Shown piece after piece: positions 25,354-34,938 of a DNA stretch of 64,000 nt. Under the pieces are notes generated by a model, which was not told the DNA's origin, did not search any database, and saw only the letters and a list, made by a program, of their open reading frames with translations. Both the position numbers and the translations under genes were made by a program. Numbering within the stretch: the first letter of the stretch is position 1; the number at the start of each line of letters is the position of its first letter. Origin of the DNA: Sphingomonas_O antarctica (lineage in GTDB: Bacteria; Pseudomonadota; Alphaproteobacteria; Sphingomonadales; Sphingomonadaceae). The DNA is taken from NCBI RefSeq assembly GCF_965137005.1, contig NZ_CBCRXM010000014.1, positions 28,388 through 92,387 on the forward strand. Direction: 5' to 3'.

Positions 25354-26296
25354 AGCCCGGGTCGCCGTGCTGATATCGGGCACCGGCAGCAACATGGCGG
25401 CGCTGCTTTATGCGTCGCGGCGCGAAGATTGCCCTTACGAGATCGTCCTGGTGGCGTCGAACAATCCCGAGGCGCCGGGGCTGAACCTTGCCGCTGCCGA
25501 GGGTGTCGCCATTTGGTCGCACAGCCACAAGGGCCTGACCCGGCTCGCATTCGACGAATTGCTCGACGAGGCGCTGCACGATCATGACGTCGAGTTCGTT
25601 GCGCTGGCCGGATATATGCGCTTGCTCAGTCCCGATTTCGTCGAAAGCTGGGGCGGCCGGACACTCAACATTCACCCGTCATTGCTGCCCAAATATAAGG
25701 GGCTGCACACGCATCAGGCGGCGTTGGCGGCGGGTGACACGGTTGCGGGCTGTTCGGTTCACGAGGTCACCGCCGAACTCGATGCGGGACCCGTCCTGGC
25801 CCAAGCCGAGGTCGCGATCTTGCCGGGCGATACGCCCGAAACGCTCGCCGCACGCGTCCTGATCGCAGAGCATCAACTCTACGCCCCGACCCTCGCCGCG
25901 TTCGTCGGGCGCGACCGGTCGCCCGACTATCTCGTCGCGAAGGTCCGCAAAGTCGCGATAGCGATGCCCGATGCGGAGGAGACGCTGTCCCACGGCATGC
26001 CCTGCTTCGGTATCGTCAAAGGCAAGAAGTTCGCCTGGGTCAGCGTCGATCATCATGGCGACGGCAAGACCGCGCTGCTCGTCAAGATAAGCGGCGAGGA
26101 AGAACAGGCCGCGCTGATCGAAGCCGACCCCGCGCATTATTATCGTCCGGCCTATTTCGGCGATGGCTGGGTGGGGATGCGTCTCGATCTGGGTGACACC
26201 GATTGGGACCATGTCGCCGATTGGGTCCAGCGCAGTTGGTTGAGCGTCGCGCCGAAACGGCTGACCGCGTTCCTGGACGCCGCGAACGAATTTTAG
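25346..26296 (+). CDS. purN: Phosphoribosylglycinamide formyltransferase fused to an MmcQ/YjbR-like domain
   Basis: 316 aa, about 110 longer than a normal PurN. Residues 1-188 are a complete GAR transformylase: the N-terminal VAVLISGTGSNMAALL, the folate/catalytic segment N108-I-H110-PSLLPKYKG, and D146 in ELDAGPVLAQ, matching E. coli N106, H108 and D144. Residues about 193-310 match MmcQ/YjbR (DUF419) proteins: AMPDAEETLSHGMPCFGI, FAWVSVDHHGDGK, and a C-terminal DTDWDHVADWVQRSW followed by VAPKRL. The frame is open throughout, without a stop or obvious internal ribosome site at the junction. The YjbR fold is a possible DNA-binding or CyaY-like fold of unknown role. Confidence 0.93.
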   Translation: MAKARVAVLISGTGSNMAALLYASRREDCPYEIVLVASNNPEAPGLNLAAAEGVAIWSHSHKGLTRLAFDELLDEALHDHDVEFVALAGYMRLLSPDFVESWGGRTLNIHPSLLPKYKGLHTHQAALAAGDTVAGCSVHEVTAELDAGPVLAQAEVAILPGDTPETLAARVLIAEHQLYAPTLAAFVGRDRSPDYLVAKVRKVAIAMPDAEETLSHGMPCFGIVKGKKFAWVSVDHHGDGKTALLVKISGEEEQAALIEADPAHYYRPAYFGDGWVGMRLDLGDTDWDHVADWVQRSWLSVAPKRLTAFLDAANEF

Positions 26297-26302
26297 GAGA
26301 TT

Positions 26303-26683
26303 ATGATGCTGAGATTTGTGTTGCCGCTGACGATCGCTTTGGTGGCGGCACCCGTGTCCGCTCAAGACAGCATCACGGTCGAGCTCAGCAACTTCCACTT
26401 CACGCCATCGGCGCTCACCCTGCATCATGGGCAGGCGTACACGCTGCACATCGTCAACACGGCGTCGGGCGGACATGATTTCGTCGCGCCCGAATTCTTT
26501 GCGGCATCACAGATTGCGCCCGCCGACCGCGCGAAAGTCGCGGGCGGCAAGGTGGACGTCGGCGGGGGTGAGGCCGTCGACATCCACTTCACCGCGCCGG
26601 CGCACGCCGCAACTTACAAACTGAAATGCAGCCACTTCCTCCATGCCAGTTTCGGCATGACGGGATCGATCACGGTCGATTAG
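26303..26683 (+). CDS. Exported cupredoxin (small blue copper protein)
   Basis: 126 aa: signal peptide MMLRFVLPLTIALVAAPVSA, then a plastocyanin-like domain. Candidate copper ligands are H58 (GGHDFV), C109 (KCSHFLH), H114 (or H111) and M119 (FGMTGSI). The Cys-to-His spacing is longer than in plastocyanin. It is a probable periplasmic electron carrier or copper-binding protein; no partner oxidoreductase is adjacent. It starts six bases after purN behind AGGAGA, and its stop overlaps the convergent ndk stop. Confidence 0.85.
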   Translation: MMLRFVLPLTIALVAAPVSAQDSITVELSNFHFTPSALTLHHGQAYTLHIVNTASGGHDFVAPEFFAASQIAPADRAKVAGGKVDVGGGEAVDIHFTAPAHAATYKLKCSHFLHASFGMTGSITVD

Positions 26684-27102
26684 CCGACGATTTCTTCCGG
26701 CTTGAAGAAGAAGGCGATTTCGGTCGCGGCATTTTCGTCGCTGTCCGAACCGTGGACCGAATTGGCTTCGATCGACTCCGCCAATTCCTTGCGGATCGTG
26801 CCTGGTTCGGCGTTGGCGGGGTTGGTCGCGCCCATGATGTCGCGGTTGCGCTGCATGGCGTTCTCGCCTTCCAGTACCTGAACCACGACCGGACCGCTGG
26901 TCATGAAGGCGACCAGATCGTTGAAGAACGGGCGTTCGCGGTGAACGCCGTAAAAGTCCTCGGCCTGATCCTTGGTCAGGTGAATGCGCCGGGACGCGAC
27001 GACGCGCAGGCCGCCGTCTTCCAGCATCTTGGTGACCGCACCGGTCAGGTTGCGGCGGGTGGCATCGGGCTTGATGATCGAGAAAGTGCGCGTCGCGGCC
27101 AT
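26680..27102 (-). CDS. ndk: Nucleoside diphosphate kinase
   Basis: 140 aa; balances NTP and dNTP pools by ping-pong phosphate transfer. The phosphorylated histidine is H117 in EANSVHGSDS; RTFSIIKPDATRRNLTG is the usual start, and GATNPANAEPGTIR the nucleotide-binding loop. The start at 27102 (MAATRTFSII) is preferred to the GAG-rich extension upstream (MEPRPV). Confidence 0.97.
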   Translation of the reverse strand: MAATRTFSIIKPDATRRNLTGAVTKMLEDGGLRVVASRRIHLTKDQAEDFYGVHRERPFFNDLVAFMTSGPVVVQVLEGENAMQRNRDIMGATNPANAEPGTIRKELAESIEANSVHGSDSDENAATEIAFFFKPEEIVG

Positions 27103-27175
27103 GACTGGTCGAGGCTCCATGTTTAAGTTGCGGGATTGGCCGCGCCCTTAGTCGCGCCAGCCCGGCGGGGCAAGT

Positions 27176-27859
27176 TTACCGCCCGCGCATCGGGCCGTCG
27201 GCGTCTTCGGACGCGCGCAACGCACGCAGTTCGTCGAACGAAATCTCGCCGTCGTGGTTCTTGTCGGCGGCATCGAAGCGCTTGCCTTCATAAGCGAGCA
27301 GTTCCGCGAGGGTGACATTGCCGTCCGAATTGACATCGGCCTCGAGCAGAACCGTCGCGCCGAGCGGCTCGATCAATTGACCCAGTCCGCGATCATTCTT
27401 GTCGAGCGGCGGCCGGATGACCGACGCGACGCGCGGGTTTCGCCCGCCTGCCGCCTCGTCGGACAAGGCGACCGAGCCCAGCTCGGCCTGCCATGCGGCG
27501 AACTCGGCGAAATCGATGCTGCCGTTGCTGTCCCGATCGACGTGCTGGAAACGCGCGCGGATCAGGACATCGCGTTTGGCGGCGATGCTCGCCTGCAGTT
27601 CGTCGAGCGTGACGACATTGTCGTGATTGGTGTCGGCTTCGCGGAACATCGCGGTAACCGCCTTGTCGAACTTGTCACGCTTGACCGGATCGGGTGCGCG
27701 CATTTCGCCATGAGGCATGCCACCGCCAAAACCGCCGGGTCCGCGCCCTCCCCGGCCACCGCCGGGCGACCCGCCGCCGCCGCCGCCCGGGCCCATTTGC
27801 GCGCTGACAGCCGAGCCGATGAGGGCCGCCAACAAGATCAGTTTCGTCGCACGCGCCAT
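27176..27859 (-). CDS. Exported EF-hand protein with Gly-rich N-terminal region
   Basis: 227 aa: signal peptide (LILLAALIGSAVSAQ), a Gly/Arg-rich low-complexity stretch (about residues 22-55), then four EF-hand loops: DTNHDNVVTLDE, DRDSNGSIDFAE, DVNSDGNVTLAE and DKNHDGEISFDE. The loops are near canonical for Ca2+ at positions 1, 3, 5 and 12. A periplasmic calcium sensor or buffer is inferred; such calmodulin-like exported proteins are frequent in sphingomonads. No partner is evident. Confidence 0.85.
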   Translation of the reverse strand: MARATKLILLAALIGSAVSAQMGPGGGGGGSPGGGRGGRGPGGFGGGMPHGEMRAPDPVKRDKFDKAVTAMFREADTNHDNVVTLDELQASIAAKRDVLIRARFQHVDRDSNGSIDFAEFAAWQAELGSVALSDEAAGGRNPRVASVIRPPLDKNDRGLGQLIEPLGATVLLEADVNSDGNVTLAELLAYEGKRFDAADKNHDGEISFDELRALRASEDADGPMRGR

Positions 27860-27927
27860 CGCTCACCACCAGCATCATTGACGTAGGCGCGGTTGCGCTT
27901 GCGGGCTTTCCACAAGCTGAACGCGGT

Positions 27928-29373
27928 TCAGCCTTCCCAATTGTCCTTCACGAACCGATCAAGCAGGCGCACGCCATAGCCTGTCGCGCCCTTGTCCCAG
28001 GTGCGGCCGGCCTCACCGGCCCAAACCATGCCGGCAATGTCGAGATGCGCCCACTTCACGCCTTCGTCGACGAAGCGCTTGATGAATTGCGCCGCGGTGA
28101 TCGAGCCGCCTTCGCGCGGGCCGATATTCTTCATGTCGGCGATCGGGCTGTCGATCAATTTGTCGTAAGTGTCGGACATCGGGAAGCGCCACAATTTCTC
28201 GCCGACTTCCCCGCCCGCCGCGATCAACTGCGTCGCCAGCGCGTCGTCGTTCGAGAAGATGCCGCCATGTTCCTTGCCCAGCGAAATGATCATCGCGCCG
28301 GTCAGCGTCGCGAGATCGACGATGGTCTGCGGCTTGAAGCGATGCTGGGTCCAGGTGATCGCGTCGGCCAGCACCAGGCGCCCTTCGGCGTCGGTGTTAA
28401 GCACTTCGATGGTCTGCCCCGACATCGAGGTCAGCACATCGCCGGGGCGGATCGCATTGCCGTCGGGCATGTTCTCGACCAGTCCGACCACGCCAACGAC
28501 ATTTACCTTGGCCTTGCGCGTGGCCAGCGCGACCATCGCGCCGGTGACGGCACCCGCGCCGCCCATATCCCACTTCATGTCTTCCATGCCCGGCCCGGGC
28601 TTGAGCGAGATGCCGCCGGTGTCGAAGGTCACGCCCTTGCCGACCAAGGCGAGCGGGGTTTCGTCACCGTTGCCGCCAGCCCAGCGCATCGCCATGACGC
28701 GCGACGGGCGCGACGACCCCTGCCCGACGCCGAGCAACGAGCCCATGCCGAGCTTTTCCATCGCCGGCACGTCGAGAACCTCGATCGTGACACCGAGCGG
28801 TTCGAGCTTCGCCCTGGCGCGCTCGACGAAGGATTCGGGGTAAAGAATATTGGCGGGTTCGGCGACGAGGTTGCGCGTGAATTCGGCGCCGTCGGCGGCG
28901 GCCGATCCAGCCGCCCAGCCCGCTTCGTCACCAACGATCACGACCTCGGCCAGGCTGATCTTCTGCTTGTCCTTGAGCTTAGTGCGATAGGCGTCGTGGC
29001 GCCACCCGCGCAGGCGCGCGCCGACTGCGAACGAGGCGGCTTCATCGGCGTTCGCCTTGGTCAGGTCAGCGACGAATTTTGTTTCACCCGACGTGAGCAG
29101 GCGCGCGGTCACCGCCGCACCGGCCTTTTCAAAACCCTCAGCCGAGCCGTCGCCCGTGCCCACGATCAGCACCCGTCGTGCCGCCCCGCCCTGCGCATAA
29201 ATCTGCTCGACGACCGCGCCGGATTCGCCTTCGAATCGCGCCAGGCGCACTGCAGCCGTTACGCCCTCACCATGATCGAGCGAGGCAGTTGCGTTTTCGA
29301 CTCCGTCCTTGCCCACGGGGACGACGAGCGTGCTCCAATCGGCGGGCAGGCTGGCGGCAAAACTGATCTTCAT
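27928..29373 (-). CDS. pepA: Leucyl aminopeptidase (M17)
   Basis: 481 aa cytosolic two-metal aminopeptidase. The M17 signature NTDAEGRLVLADA is intact; GKGVTFDTGGISLKPG and KWDMGGAGAVTGAM carry further metal and catalytic residues. The N-terminal domain (residues about 1-150) is variable. PepA proteins in E. coli also bind DNA (Xer recombination, carAB control); no evidence for that here. It is divergent from lptD with 120 bases between them. Confidence 0.95.
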   Translation of the reverse strand: MKISFAASLPADWSTLVVPVGKDGVENATASLDHGEGVTAAVRLARFEGESGAVVEQIYAQGGAARRVLIVGTGDGSAEGFEKAGAAVTARLLTSGETKFVADLTKANADEAASFAVGARLRGWRHDAYRTKLKDKQKISLAEVVIVGDEAGWAAGSAAADGAEFTRNLVAEPANILYPESFVERARAKLEPLGVTIEVLDVPAMEKLGMGSLLGVGQGSSRPSRVMAMRWAGGNGDETPLALVGKGVTFDTGGISLKPGPGMEDMKWDMGGAGAVTGAMVALATRKAKVNVVGVVGLVENMPDGNAIRPGDVLTSMSGQTIEVLNTDAEGRLVLADAITWTQHRFKPQTIVDLATLTGAMIISLGKEHGGIFSNDDALATQLIAAGGEVGEKLWRFPMSDTYDKLIDSPIADMKNIGPREGGSITAAQFIKRFVDEGVKWAHLDIAGMVWAGEAGRTWDKGATGYGVRLLDRFVKDNWEG

Positions 29374-29493
29374 GGCGAAACATTTTCCGATAAATTGGGG
29401 GATGGCTGTTCCCTAGGCCCGTCGCTGCCCCTCCCGCAACCGTTGCGCGTTGTCGGGCGCTGCGATAGTCGCAAGGCCTTCAAAGGGTTGGGC

Positions 29494-31701
29494 GTGCCGG
29501 TCAGAACAGTTCATCTGCTCGCTTCGGCGGCGCTATTTTCGGCGGGTCAGGCGGCGGTCGCGCAGACCGGCGCGCCTGTGGCTGCCGCCGCTGCAACGCC
29601 CGATCAAGCGGTCGATTTCTCCGCCGCCCAGCTGAACTATGATGATGGCGCCGACACGGTAACGGCCACCGGCGACGTGCGCATGACGCGCGAGGGCAAT
29701 CGCGTTCGCGCCGACACCATCACCTGGAACCGCAAATCGGGTCAGGTCATCGCGTCGGGCAATGTCATCGTCGTCAATCCGGGCGGCGATGCGGCATATG
29801 GCGACAAGGTACAGCTGACCGACACGCTGAAAGACGGGGTGGTCGATAATCTGTTGCTGGTGCTGGCCGAGGGTGGCCGTTTGGCGGCGGTCAAGGGCAC
29901 CCGCGTCGACGGCGTCTCGACACTCGAAAACGCCGCCTATACCCCCTGCCCGGTCACCGATGATGACGGTTGCCCGCGCAATCCCAGCTGGTCGATCAGC
30001 GCCGTCAAGATCGTGCATGATCCCGTCGCGAAGAAACTGACCTTCACGCACGCCCAGCCGCATATTTTTGGCATCGGACTGTTCACACTGCCAAAATTCA
30101 CCATCCCGTTGGGCGGCGGCGGATCGACGGGCCTGCTGACCCCCGATCTGCGCTATTCGCGTACCAACGGACTAGAGTTTGCCCAGCCCGTGTATTTCAG
30201 GCTCGCACCCAACCGCGATTTGACGCTGACGCCGCATCTCTATTCGGAAGTGCTGCCCGCGCTTGCCGGCCAGTATCGTGCGCTGACGGAGAATGGCGCC
30301 TATCAGATCGGCGGCTTTGCTACTTATGGTTCCCGCCTGCCCGCGGGAACGGTCAGCACGATCGGTCAGCGCGAATTCCGTGGTTACCTCGATGCCAGCG
30401 GCCGGTTTCAACTCGACCCAGCGTGGAGCATTTCCGGATCGGTCCGCCGCGCGACCGACCGCACGTTGCTGCGGCGTTACGACATTTCGAACGACGACCG
30501 CCTGCGCTCGGTGATCCGTATCGAACGCGCTGCGCCCGACAGCTTCCTCTCCCTCGACAGCTGGGCATTTCAGACGTTGCGCGCAGGCGAGGACCAGGGG
30601 CAAAGCCCGCTGGTCCTGCCCGAATTCGATTATCGCCTGCGCTTGCCGGACATGATCGCCGGCGGGCGCGTCAGTACTCAAGTCAACGCACTGTCGATCG
30701 CACGGCCCGATGGTCAGGACACGCAGCGGTTGTTCGCGTCGGTGCGCTGGGATTTGCGACGCCTGACCCCTTGGGGACAGGAATTGCTGCTGACCGCTTA
30801 TGGCCGCGGCGACTTGTATCACAGCAAGGGCAATGCGCTGACGACGACCGCGCAATATCGCGGCGATCCTGGGTTCGAAGGGCGCGCGGTCGGTTCACTC
30901 GCTGCGGAACTGCGCTGGCCGCTGATCGGTGAGTTCCTGTCGGGCATGCAGCGGATCACGCCGCGGGTTCAGCTTGTCGCGACGCCGCATGTCCGCAATT
31001 TCGAAATTCCCAATGAAGACGCCCGCGCGGTCGATCTCGAGGACAGCAATCTGTTCGCGCTCAACCGCTTCCCCGGGTACGATCGGTACGAAGACGGCGT
31101 GCGCGTCACCTACGGCGTCGATTGGGCGTATGACGCACCGAACATCGCCGTTGCTGCCACCGTTGGCCAGTCCTATCGCATCACCCAGCACGGCGCGATT
31201 TTCCCGGATGGCACGGGCCTTAATGGCCGCACCTCCGACATTGTCGGGCGGGCCAGCGTCAAGTTCCGCGACTTCGTGACCTTCACCGAGCGGTTCCGGC
31301 TGGACAAGGACACGCTCGAAGTCCGCCGCAACGAGGTCGATGCGACGATCGGGTCCAAAAGCACTTACGCCGTCATCGGGTATCTGCGCCTCAACCGCGA
31401 CATTCCGTTTACGCTCGAGGATTTGCGCGACCGCGAGGAAATCCGCCTTGCCGGGCGGCTGGCGGTCACCAAATATATTTCGGTGTTCGGATCGACGATC
31501 ATCGATCTGACGGACCGCGCCGAGGATCCGACCTCAACGGTCGATGGCTATGAGCCGGTTCGCCACCGGTTGGGCATCGCCTACACCGATGATTGCATCG
31601 ACCTGGGCTTCACATGGCGACGTGAATATCAGACGTCGGGCGACGCGCGCGCCGGCAACAGCTTTCTGGTCAGGCTGGCGTTTAAGGGCTTTGGTCGCTA
31701 A
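29494..31701 (+). CDS. lptD: LPS-assembly protein LptD
   Basis: 735 aa outer-membrane beta barrel that inserts lipopolysaccharide. A signal peptide ends near AAVAQ (residue 22). Residues about 40-150 are an LptA-like OstA domain (LNYDDGADTVTATGDVRMTR, VIASGNVIVVNPGGDAAYGD). The rest is the barrel (LptD C-terminal domain) with many alternating aromatic strands. C153PVTDDDGC160-type cysteines in the linker (PCPVTDDDGCPR) fit the disulphide-bonding region. The GTG at 29494 has AAAGGG seven bases upstream; the frame is open far upstream only as the antisense of pepA. surA follows, a conserved pairing. Confidence 0.93.
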   Translation: MPVRTVHLLASAALFSAGQAAVAQTGAPVAAAAATPDQAVDFSAAQLNYDDGADTVTATGDVRMTREGNRVRADTITWNRKSGQVIASGNVIVVNPGGDAAYGDKVQLTDTLKDGVVDNLLLVLAEGGRLAAVKGTRVDGVSTLENAAYTPCPVTDDDGCPRNPSWSISAVKIVHDPVAKKLTFTHAQPHIFGIGLFTLPKFTIPLGGGGSTGLLTPDLRYSRTNGLEFAQPVYFRLAPNRDLTLTPHLYSEVLPALAGQYRALTENGAYQIGGFATYGSRLPAGTVSTIGQREFRGYLDASGRFQLDPAWSISGSVRRATDRTLLRRYDISNDDRLRSVIRIERAAPDSFLSLDSWAFQTLRAGEDQGQSPLVLPEFDYRLRLPDMIAGGRVSTQVNALSIARPDGQDTQRLFASVRWDLRRLTPWGQELLLTAYGRGDLYHSKGNALTTTAQYRGDPGFEGRAVGSLAAELRWPLIGEFLSGMQRITPRVQLVATPHVRNFEIPNEDARAVDLEDSNLFALNRFPGYDRYEDGVRVTYGVDWAYDAPNIAVAATVGQSYRITQHGAIFPDGTGLNGRTSDIVGRASVKFRDFVTFTERFRLDKDTLEVRRNEVDATIGSKSTYAVIGYLRLNRDIPFTLEDLRDREEIRLAGRLAVTKYISVFGSTIIDLTDRAEDPTSTVDGYEPVRHRLGIAYTDDCIDLGFTWRREYQTSGDARAGNSFLVRLAFKGFGR

Positions 31702-31763
31702 TCCGCCATTCACGATGCTGCTGGCATCACGGGGCCGGGCAAATTCAGAGGTTTGAGAACATC

Positions 31764-33089
31764 TTGAGCAAGTTTATCCGCGCGCTGCCGCTTATCCTCG
31801 TCGCATCTGCCGCCATGGCGCAGGATGCGGACCAAGCAACGAACAGTGCTGCCAATTTGAATATCCCCGCCAACGTCCAGTTGCTGGGCAAGGTCGATCC
31901 GCACCTCCGCAAGGCGACGGCGATCGTCAATGGCGCGATCATCACCGGCACCGATGTCGATCAGCGTCTGGCGCTGATCATCCTGGCCAATGGCGGGCAG
32001 GTTCCGGATGCCGAACGAGATCGGCTGCGCCTCCAGGTGCTGCGCAACCTGATCGACGAGCGGCTGCAGATCCAGGAAGCCAAGACGCACGACATCACCA
32101 TCGAGCGCAGCGAAATCGACCGAAGCTACAACCAGGTCGCGCAACGGTTCAAGCAGACGCCCGAGGGACTCGGGGCTTATTTGCGCAACGCCGGTTCGTC
32201 CGATCGATCGATCAAGGGACAGATCGAGGGTGAGTTGGCGTGGAGCCGTTTGCTGCGGCGTCAGGTCGAACCCTTCGTCAATGTCAGCGGCGGTGAAGTT
32301 CAGTCCGTGCTCGACCGGCTGCAGGCGACAAAGGGCGCAAAGGAATATCGCGTCAGTGAATTGTATCTGTCGGCGACCCCCGAGACGGCGGCGGCAGTGT
32401 CGGACAATGCGCGCAAGATCATCGAGGCGGTGCGCGGCGGCGGATCGTTCCAGGCCTATGCGCGCCAGTTTTCCGAAGCGTCGACTGCCTCGGTCGGCGG
32501 CGATCTCGGCTGGGTCCGCGCGGGGCAATTGCCCGAGGCGTTGGCGCAGAGCCTGGAGACCATGCAAAATGGTCAGATTGCCGGACCGATTGCCATTCCC
32601 GGCGGTTTTTCCATCCTGGTGTTGCAGGACAGCCGTCAGGTCCTGACCACCGATCCGCGCGACGCAGTTCTCAATCTGCGTCAGATTTCACTCAAATTCG
32701 ATGCCAAGACCAGCGAAGCCGAAGCGACTGCGCGCGCTTCGGCGCTGGCCAAGGCGACGCAGGCCATGGGCGGCTGCGGCAAGGCGCAGGAGGTTGCGAC
32801 GCAACTCGGTGCTGAATTGGTCGACAACGATCAGGTCAAGATCCGCGATTTGCCCGCGCCGTTGCAGGAAACCTTGCTCAAAATGTCGGTCGGCGAATCG
32901 ACGCCGCCGTTCGGGTCGATGACCGAGGGTGTCCGCGTGCTCGTCATGTGCGGGCGCGACGAAGCGCAGACTGCGAACGGCCCGTCATTCGACCAGATCA
33001 TGTCGCAGATGGAAGAAGACCGCGTGAACCAGCGCGCGCAGCGTTATCTCCGCGATCTGCGCCGCGACGCGATCGTCGAGTATCGATAA
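31764..33089 (+). CDS. surA: Periplasmic peptidyl-prolyl isomerase/chaperone SurA
   Basis: 441 aa with signal peptide (MSKFIRALPLILVASAAMAQ). A SurA N-terminal chaperone domain (AIVNGAIITGTDVDQRLALI) is followed by one clear parvulin domain (about residues 190-290, YRVSELYLSATPE ... SVGGDLGWVRAGQLPEAL). It escorts outer-membrane proteins such as LptD, encoded just upstream. The start is TTG at 31764, with AGAGGT upstream. The lptD-surA-pdxA-rsmA order is widely conserved. Confidence 0.93.
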   Translation: MSKFIRALPLILVASAAMAQDADQATNSAANLNIPANVQLLGKVDPHLRKATAIVNGAIITGTDVDQRLALIILANGGQVPDAERDRLRLQVLRNLIDERLQIQEAKTHDITIERSEIDRSYNQVAQRFKQTPEGLGAYLRNAGSSDRSIKGQIEGELAWSRLLRRQVEPFVNVSGGEVQSVLDRLQATKGAKEYRVSELYLSATPETAAAVSDNARKIIEAVRGGGSFQAYARQFSEASTASVGGDLGWVRAGQLPEALAQSLETMQNGQIAGPIAIPGGFSILVLQDSRQVLTTDPRDAVLNLRQISLKFDAKTSEAEATARASALAKATQAMGGCGKAQEVATQLGAELVDNDQVKIRDLPAPLQETLLKMSVGESTPPFGSMTEGVRVLVMCGRDEAQTANGPSFDQIMSQMEEDRVNQRAQRYLRDLRRDAIVEYR

Positions 33090-33091
33090 AC

Positions 33092-34105
33092 ATGGCGGGT
33101 ACGCAGGCACCTTTGGTCGTTGCGGTCGGCGATCCGGCGGGGATCGGACCCGAGATTGTCGCCAAGGCTTGGAGCGCGCGAGCGACATCAAGGATCGAGC
33201 CGTTCTTCGCCGTTGGCGACCCGCGGACGATCGAAAGCGTGTGGCGCGGCCCGCTCCAGCGGATCAAGGATCCGCGCGATGCCGTGCAGGTCTTTGCCGA
33301 AGCGCTGCCGATCTTCGCGGTCGAGGAAGCACGGCCCGATCTGCCGGGTCGACCGACTTATGAGGGCGCGCGGTGTGCGTTGCAAAGCCTTGAGCTCGCC
33401 ACGGGGCTGACGATGGCCGGCGCAGCGCGTGCCTTGGTGACCGGGCCGGTATGCAAGTCACAGCTTTACGCGATCGGTTTCAATCATCCGGGACAGACCG
33501 AATTTATCGCCGAACGCTGCGGTGTCGCACATGACAATGCGGTGATGATGCTCGCCGGACCGTCGTTGCGCGTGGTGCCGATCACGACGCACATGCCGCT
33601 GGCGGATGTTGCACGCACGCTCAGTATCGAAATGGTTGTGGCTAAGGGACGCGCGACAGCGCGTGGGCTACAGAAGAATTTTGCGATCGCGAACCCCCGG
33701 CTGGCCTTTGCCGGTTTCAATCCGCACGCCGGTGAAGACGGCATGATCGGACGCGAGGAGATCGACATTCTCCAGCCCGCCATCGCGCAGTTGCAGGCGG
33801 AGGGCATCGATGCGACCGGGCCGTTCGCGGCGGACACCATGTTCCATTCGCGCGCGCGCAGCCAATATGACGCCGCGATCTGTTGCTATCACGATCAGGC
33901 GCTGATCCCGCTCAAGACATTGTGCTTTGACGAGGGCGTCAACATGACGCTGGGTTTGCCGATCGTGCGGACTTCGCCCGATCATGGTACCGCATTCGAT
34001 ATCGCCGGTACGGGCGCCGCCAATCCCGGTGCGATGATCGCCGCGATCAAGATGGCCGCCGAGGCCACGCGCACCCGCGCCGCTTACATTTCCGAGGCGG
34101 CTTGA
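33092..34105 (+). CDS. pdxA: 4-hydroxythreonine-4-phosphate dehydrogenase
   Basis: 337 aa NAD- and metal-dependent dehydrogenase of the DXP-dependent vitamin B6 pathway. Signatures: VAVGDPAGIGPEIVAKA, the substrate block GQTEFIAERCG, metal histidines in ITTHMPL, GFNPHAGEDGMIGREE and CCYHDQALIPLK. It starts two bases after the surA stop and overlaps rsmA by four bases (TTGA), so the run is one operon. Confidence 0.96.
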   Translation: MAGTQAPLVVAVGDPAGIGPEIVAKAWSARATSRIEPFFAVGDPRTIESVWRGPLQRIKDPRDAVQVFAEALPIFAVEEARPDLPGRPTYEGARCALQSLELATGLTMAGAARALVTGPVCKSQLYAIGFNHPGQTEFIAERCGVAHDNAVMMLAGPSLRVVPITTHMPLADVARTLSIEMVVAKGRATARGLQKNFAIANPRLAFAGFNPHAGEDGMIGREEIDILQPAIAQLQAEGIDATGPFAADTMFHSRARSQYDAAICCYHDQALIPLKTLCFDEGVNMTLGLPIVRTSPDHGTAFDIAGTGAANPGAMIAAIKMAAEATRTRAAYISEAA

Positions 34106-34938
34106 GCGGCGCGTCAGGCGAGGAGCGTCCGCCGCTGCGCGAGGTTATTGCCCGGCACGGGCTGAACGCCTCGAAGGCGCTGGGCCAAAACTTTTTGCTC
34201 GATCAGCAGCTTCTGAAGCGGATCGCCGCCATTCCCGGCGATCTTCGCGGTGGCTCGATTTATGAAGTCGGACCCGGTCCCGGCGGGCTGACCCGTGCGC
34301 TGTTGGACGCGGGCGCCAACGTGACCGTTGTCGAGCGCGACCGGCGCTGCCTGCCCGCGCTTGCCGAATTGAACGATGACCGGCTGACGGTGATCGAAGG
34401 CGACGCCTTGGCCGTTGCGCTTCCGGATGTGCTTGCCGAGGGCGGCCACATCGTTGCCAACCTGCCATATAATGTCGGCACGGCATTGCTCGTCCAATGG
34501 CTGTCGAGTGAAGTCTGGCCGCCGCGCTGGGCGTCACTTACGCTGATGTTCCAGCAGGAGGTCGCCGAACGCATCGTCGCCGCGCCGGACAGCGATGCTT
34601 ATGGACGTCTGGCGGTGCTGGCTGGCTGGCGATCCGAGGCACGGATTGCGATGCGGGTGCATCGCTCGGCGTTCACGCCGCCGCCAAAAGTAATGTCGGC
34701 AGTGGTCCATATCGTGCCCAGGGCTCAGCCCGACGGTGTCCGCTTTGCCGATCTCGAAGCCTTGACCGCCGCGGCTTTCGGTCAGCGCCGCAAGATGCTG
34801 AGGCAATCGCTCAAGGGATTGGCGGGGGCGCTCGACGCGTTGGAGATTACTGGCGTCGATTCCGCGCGGCGGGCCGAAACATTGTCGATCGAAGAGTTCG
34901 TCGCCGTCGCGCGCGCATTGCCCGAGGCGCGCAAATAG
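34102..34938 (+). CDS. rsmA: 16S rRNA (adenine(1518)-N6/adenine(1519)-N6)-dimethyltransferase
   Basis: 278 aa KsgA-type methyltransferase, dimethylating the two adjacent adenines near the 16S rRNA 3' end. Motifs: LGQNFLLD, SAM-binding EVGPGPGGLTRALL, and catalytic NLPYNVGTALL (motif IV). The start is a TTG inside the pdxA stop (TTGA overlap). The C-terminal helical domain is complete (QRRKMLRQSLKG). Confidence 0.96.
   Translation: MSGASGEERPPLREVIARHGLNASKALGQNFLLDQQLLKRIAAIPGDLRGGSIYEVGPGPGGLTRALLDAGANVTVVERDRRCLPALAELNDDRLTVIEGDALAVALPDVLAEGGHIVANLPYNVGTALLVQWLSSEVWPPRWASLTLMFQQEVAERIVAAPDSDAYGRLAVLAGWRSEARIAMRVHRSAFTPPPKVMSAVVHIVPRAQPDGVRFADLEALTAAAFGQRRKMLRQSLKGLAGALDALEITGVDSARRAETLSIEEFVAVARALPEARK

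Noticed and set aside
28045..29493. N-terminal extension of the lptD frame by about 480 codons
   Set aside because: The extension is the antisense of pepA. The GTG at 29494 has a good ribosome site and is followed by a proper signal peptide.
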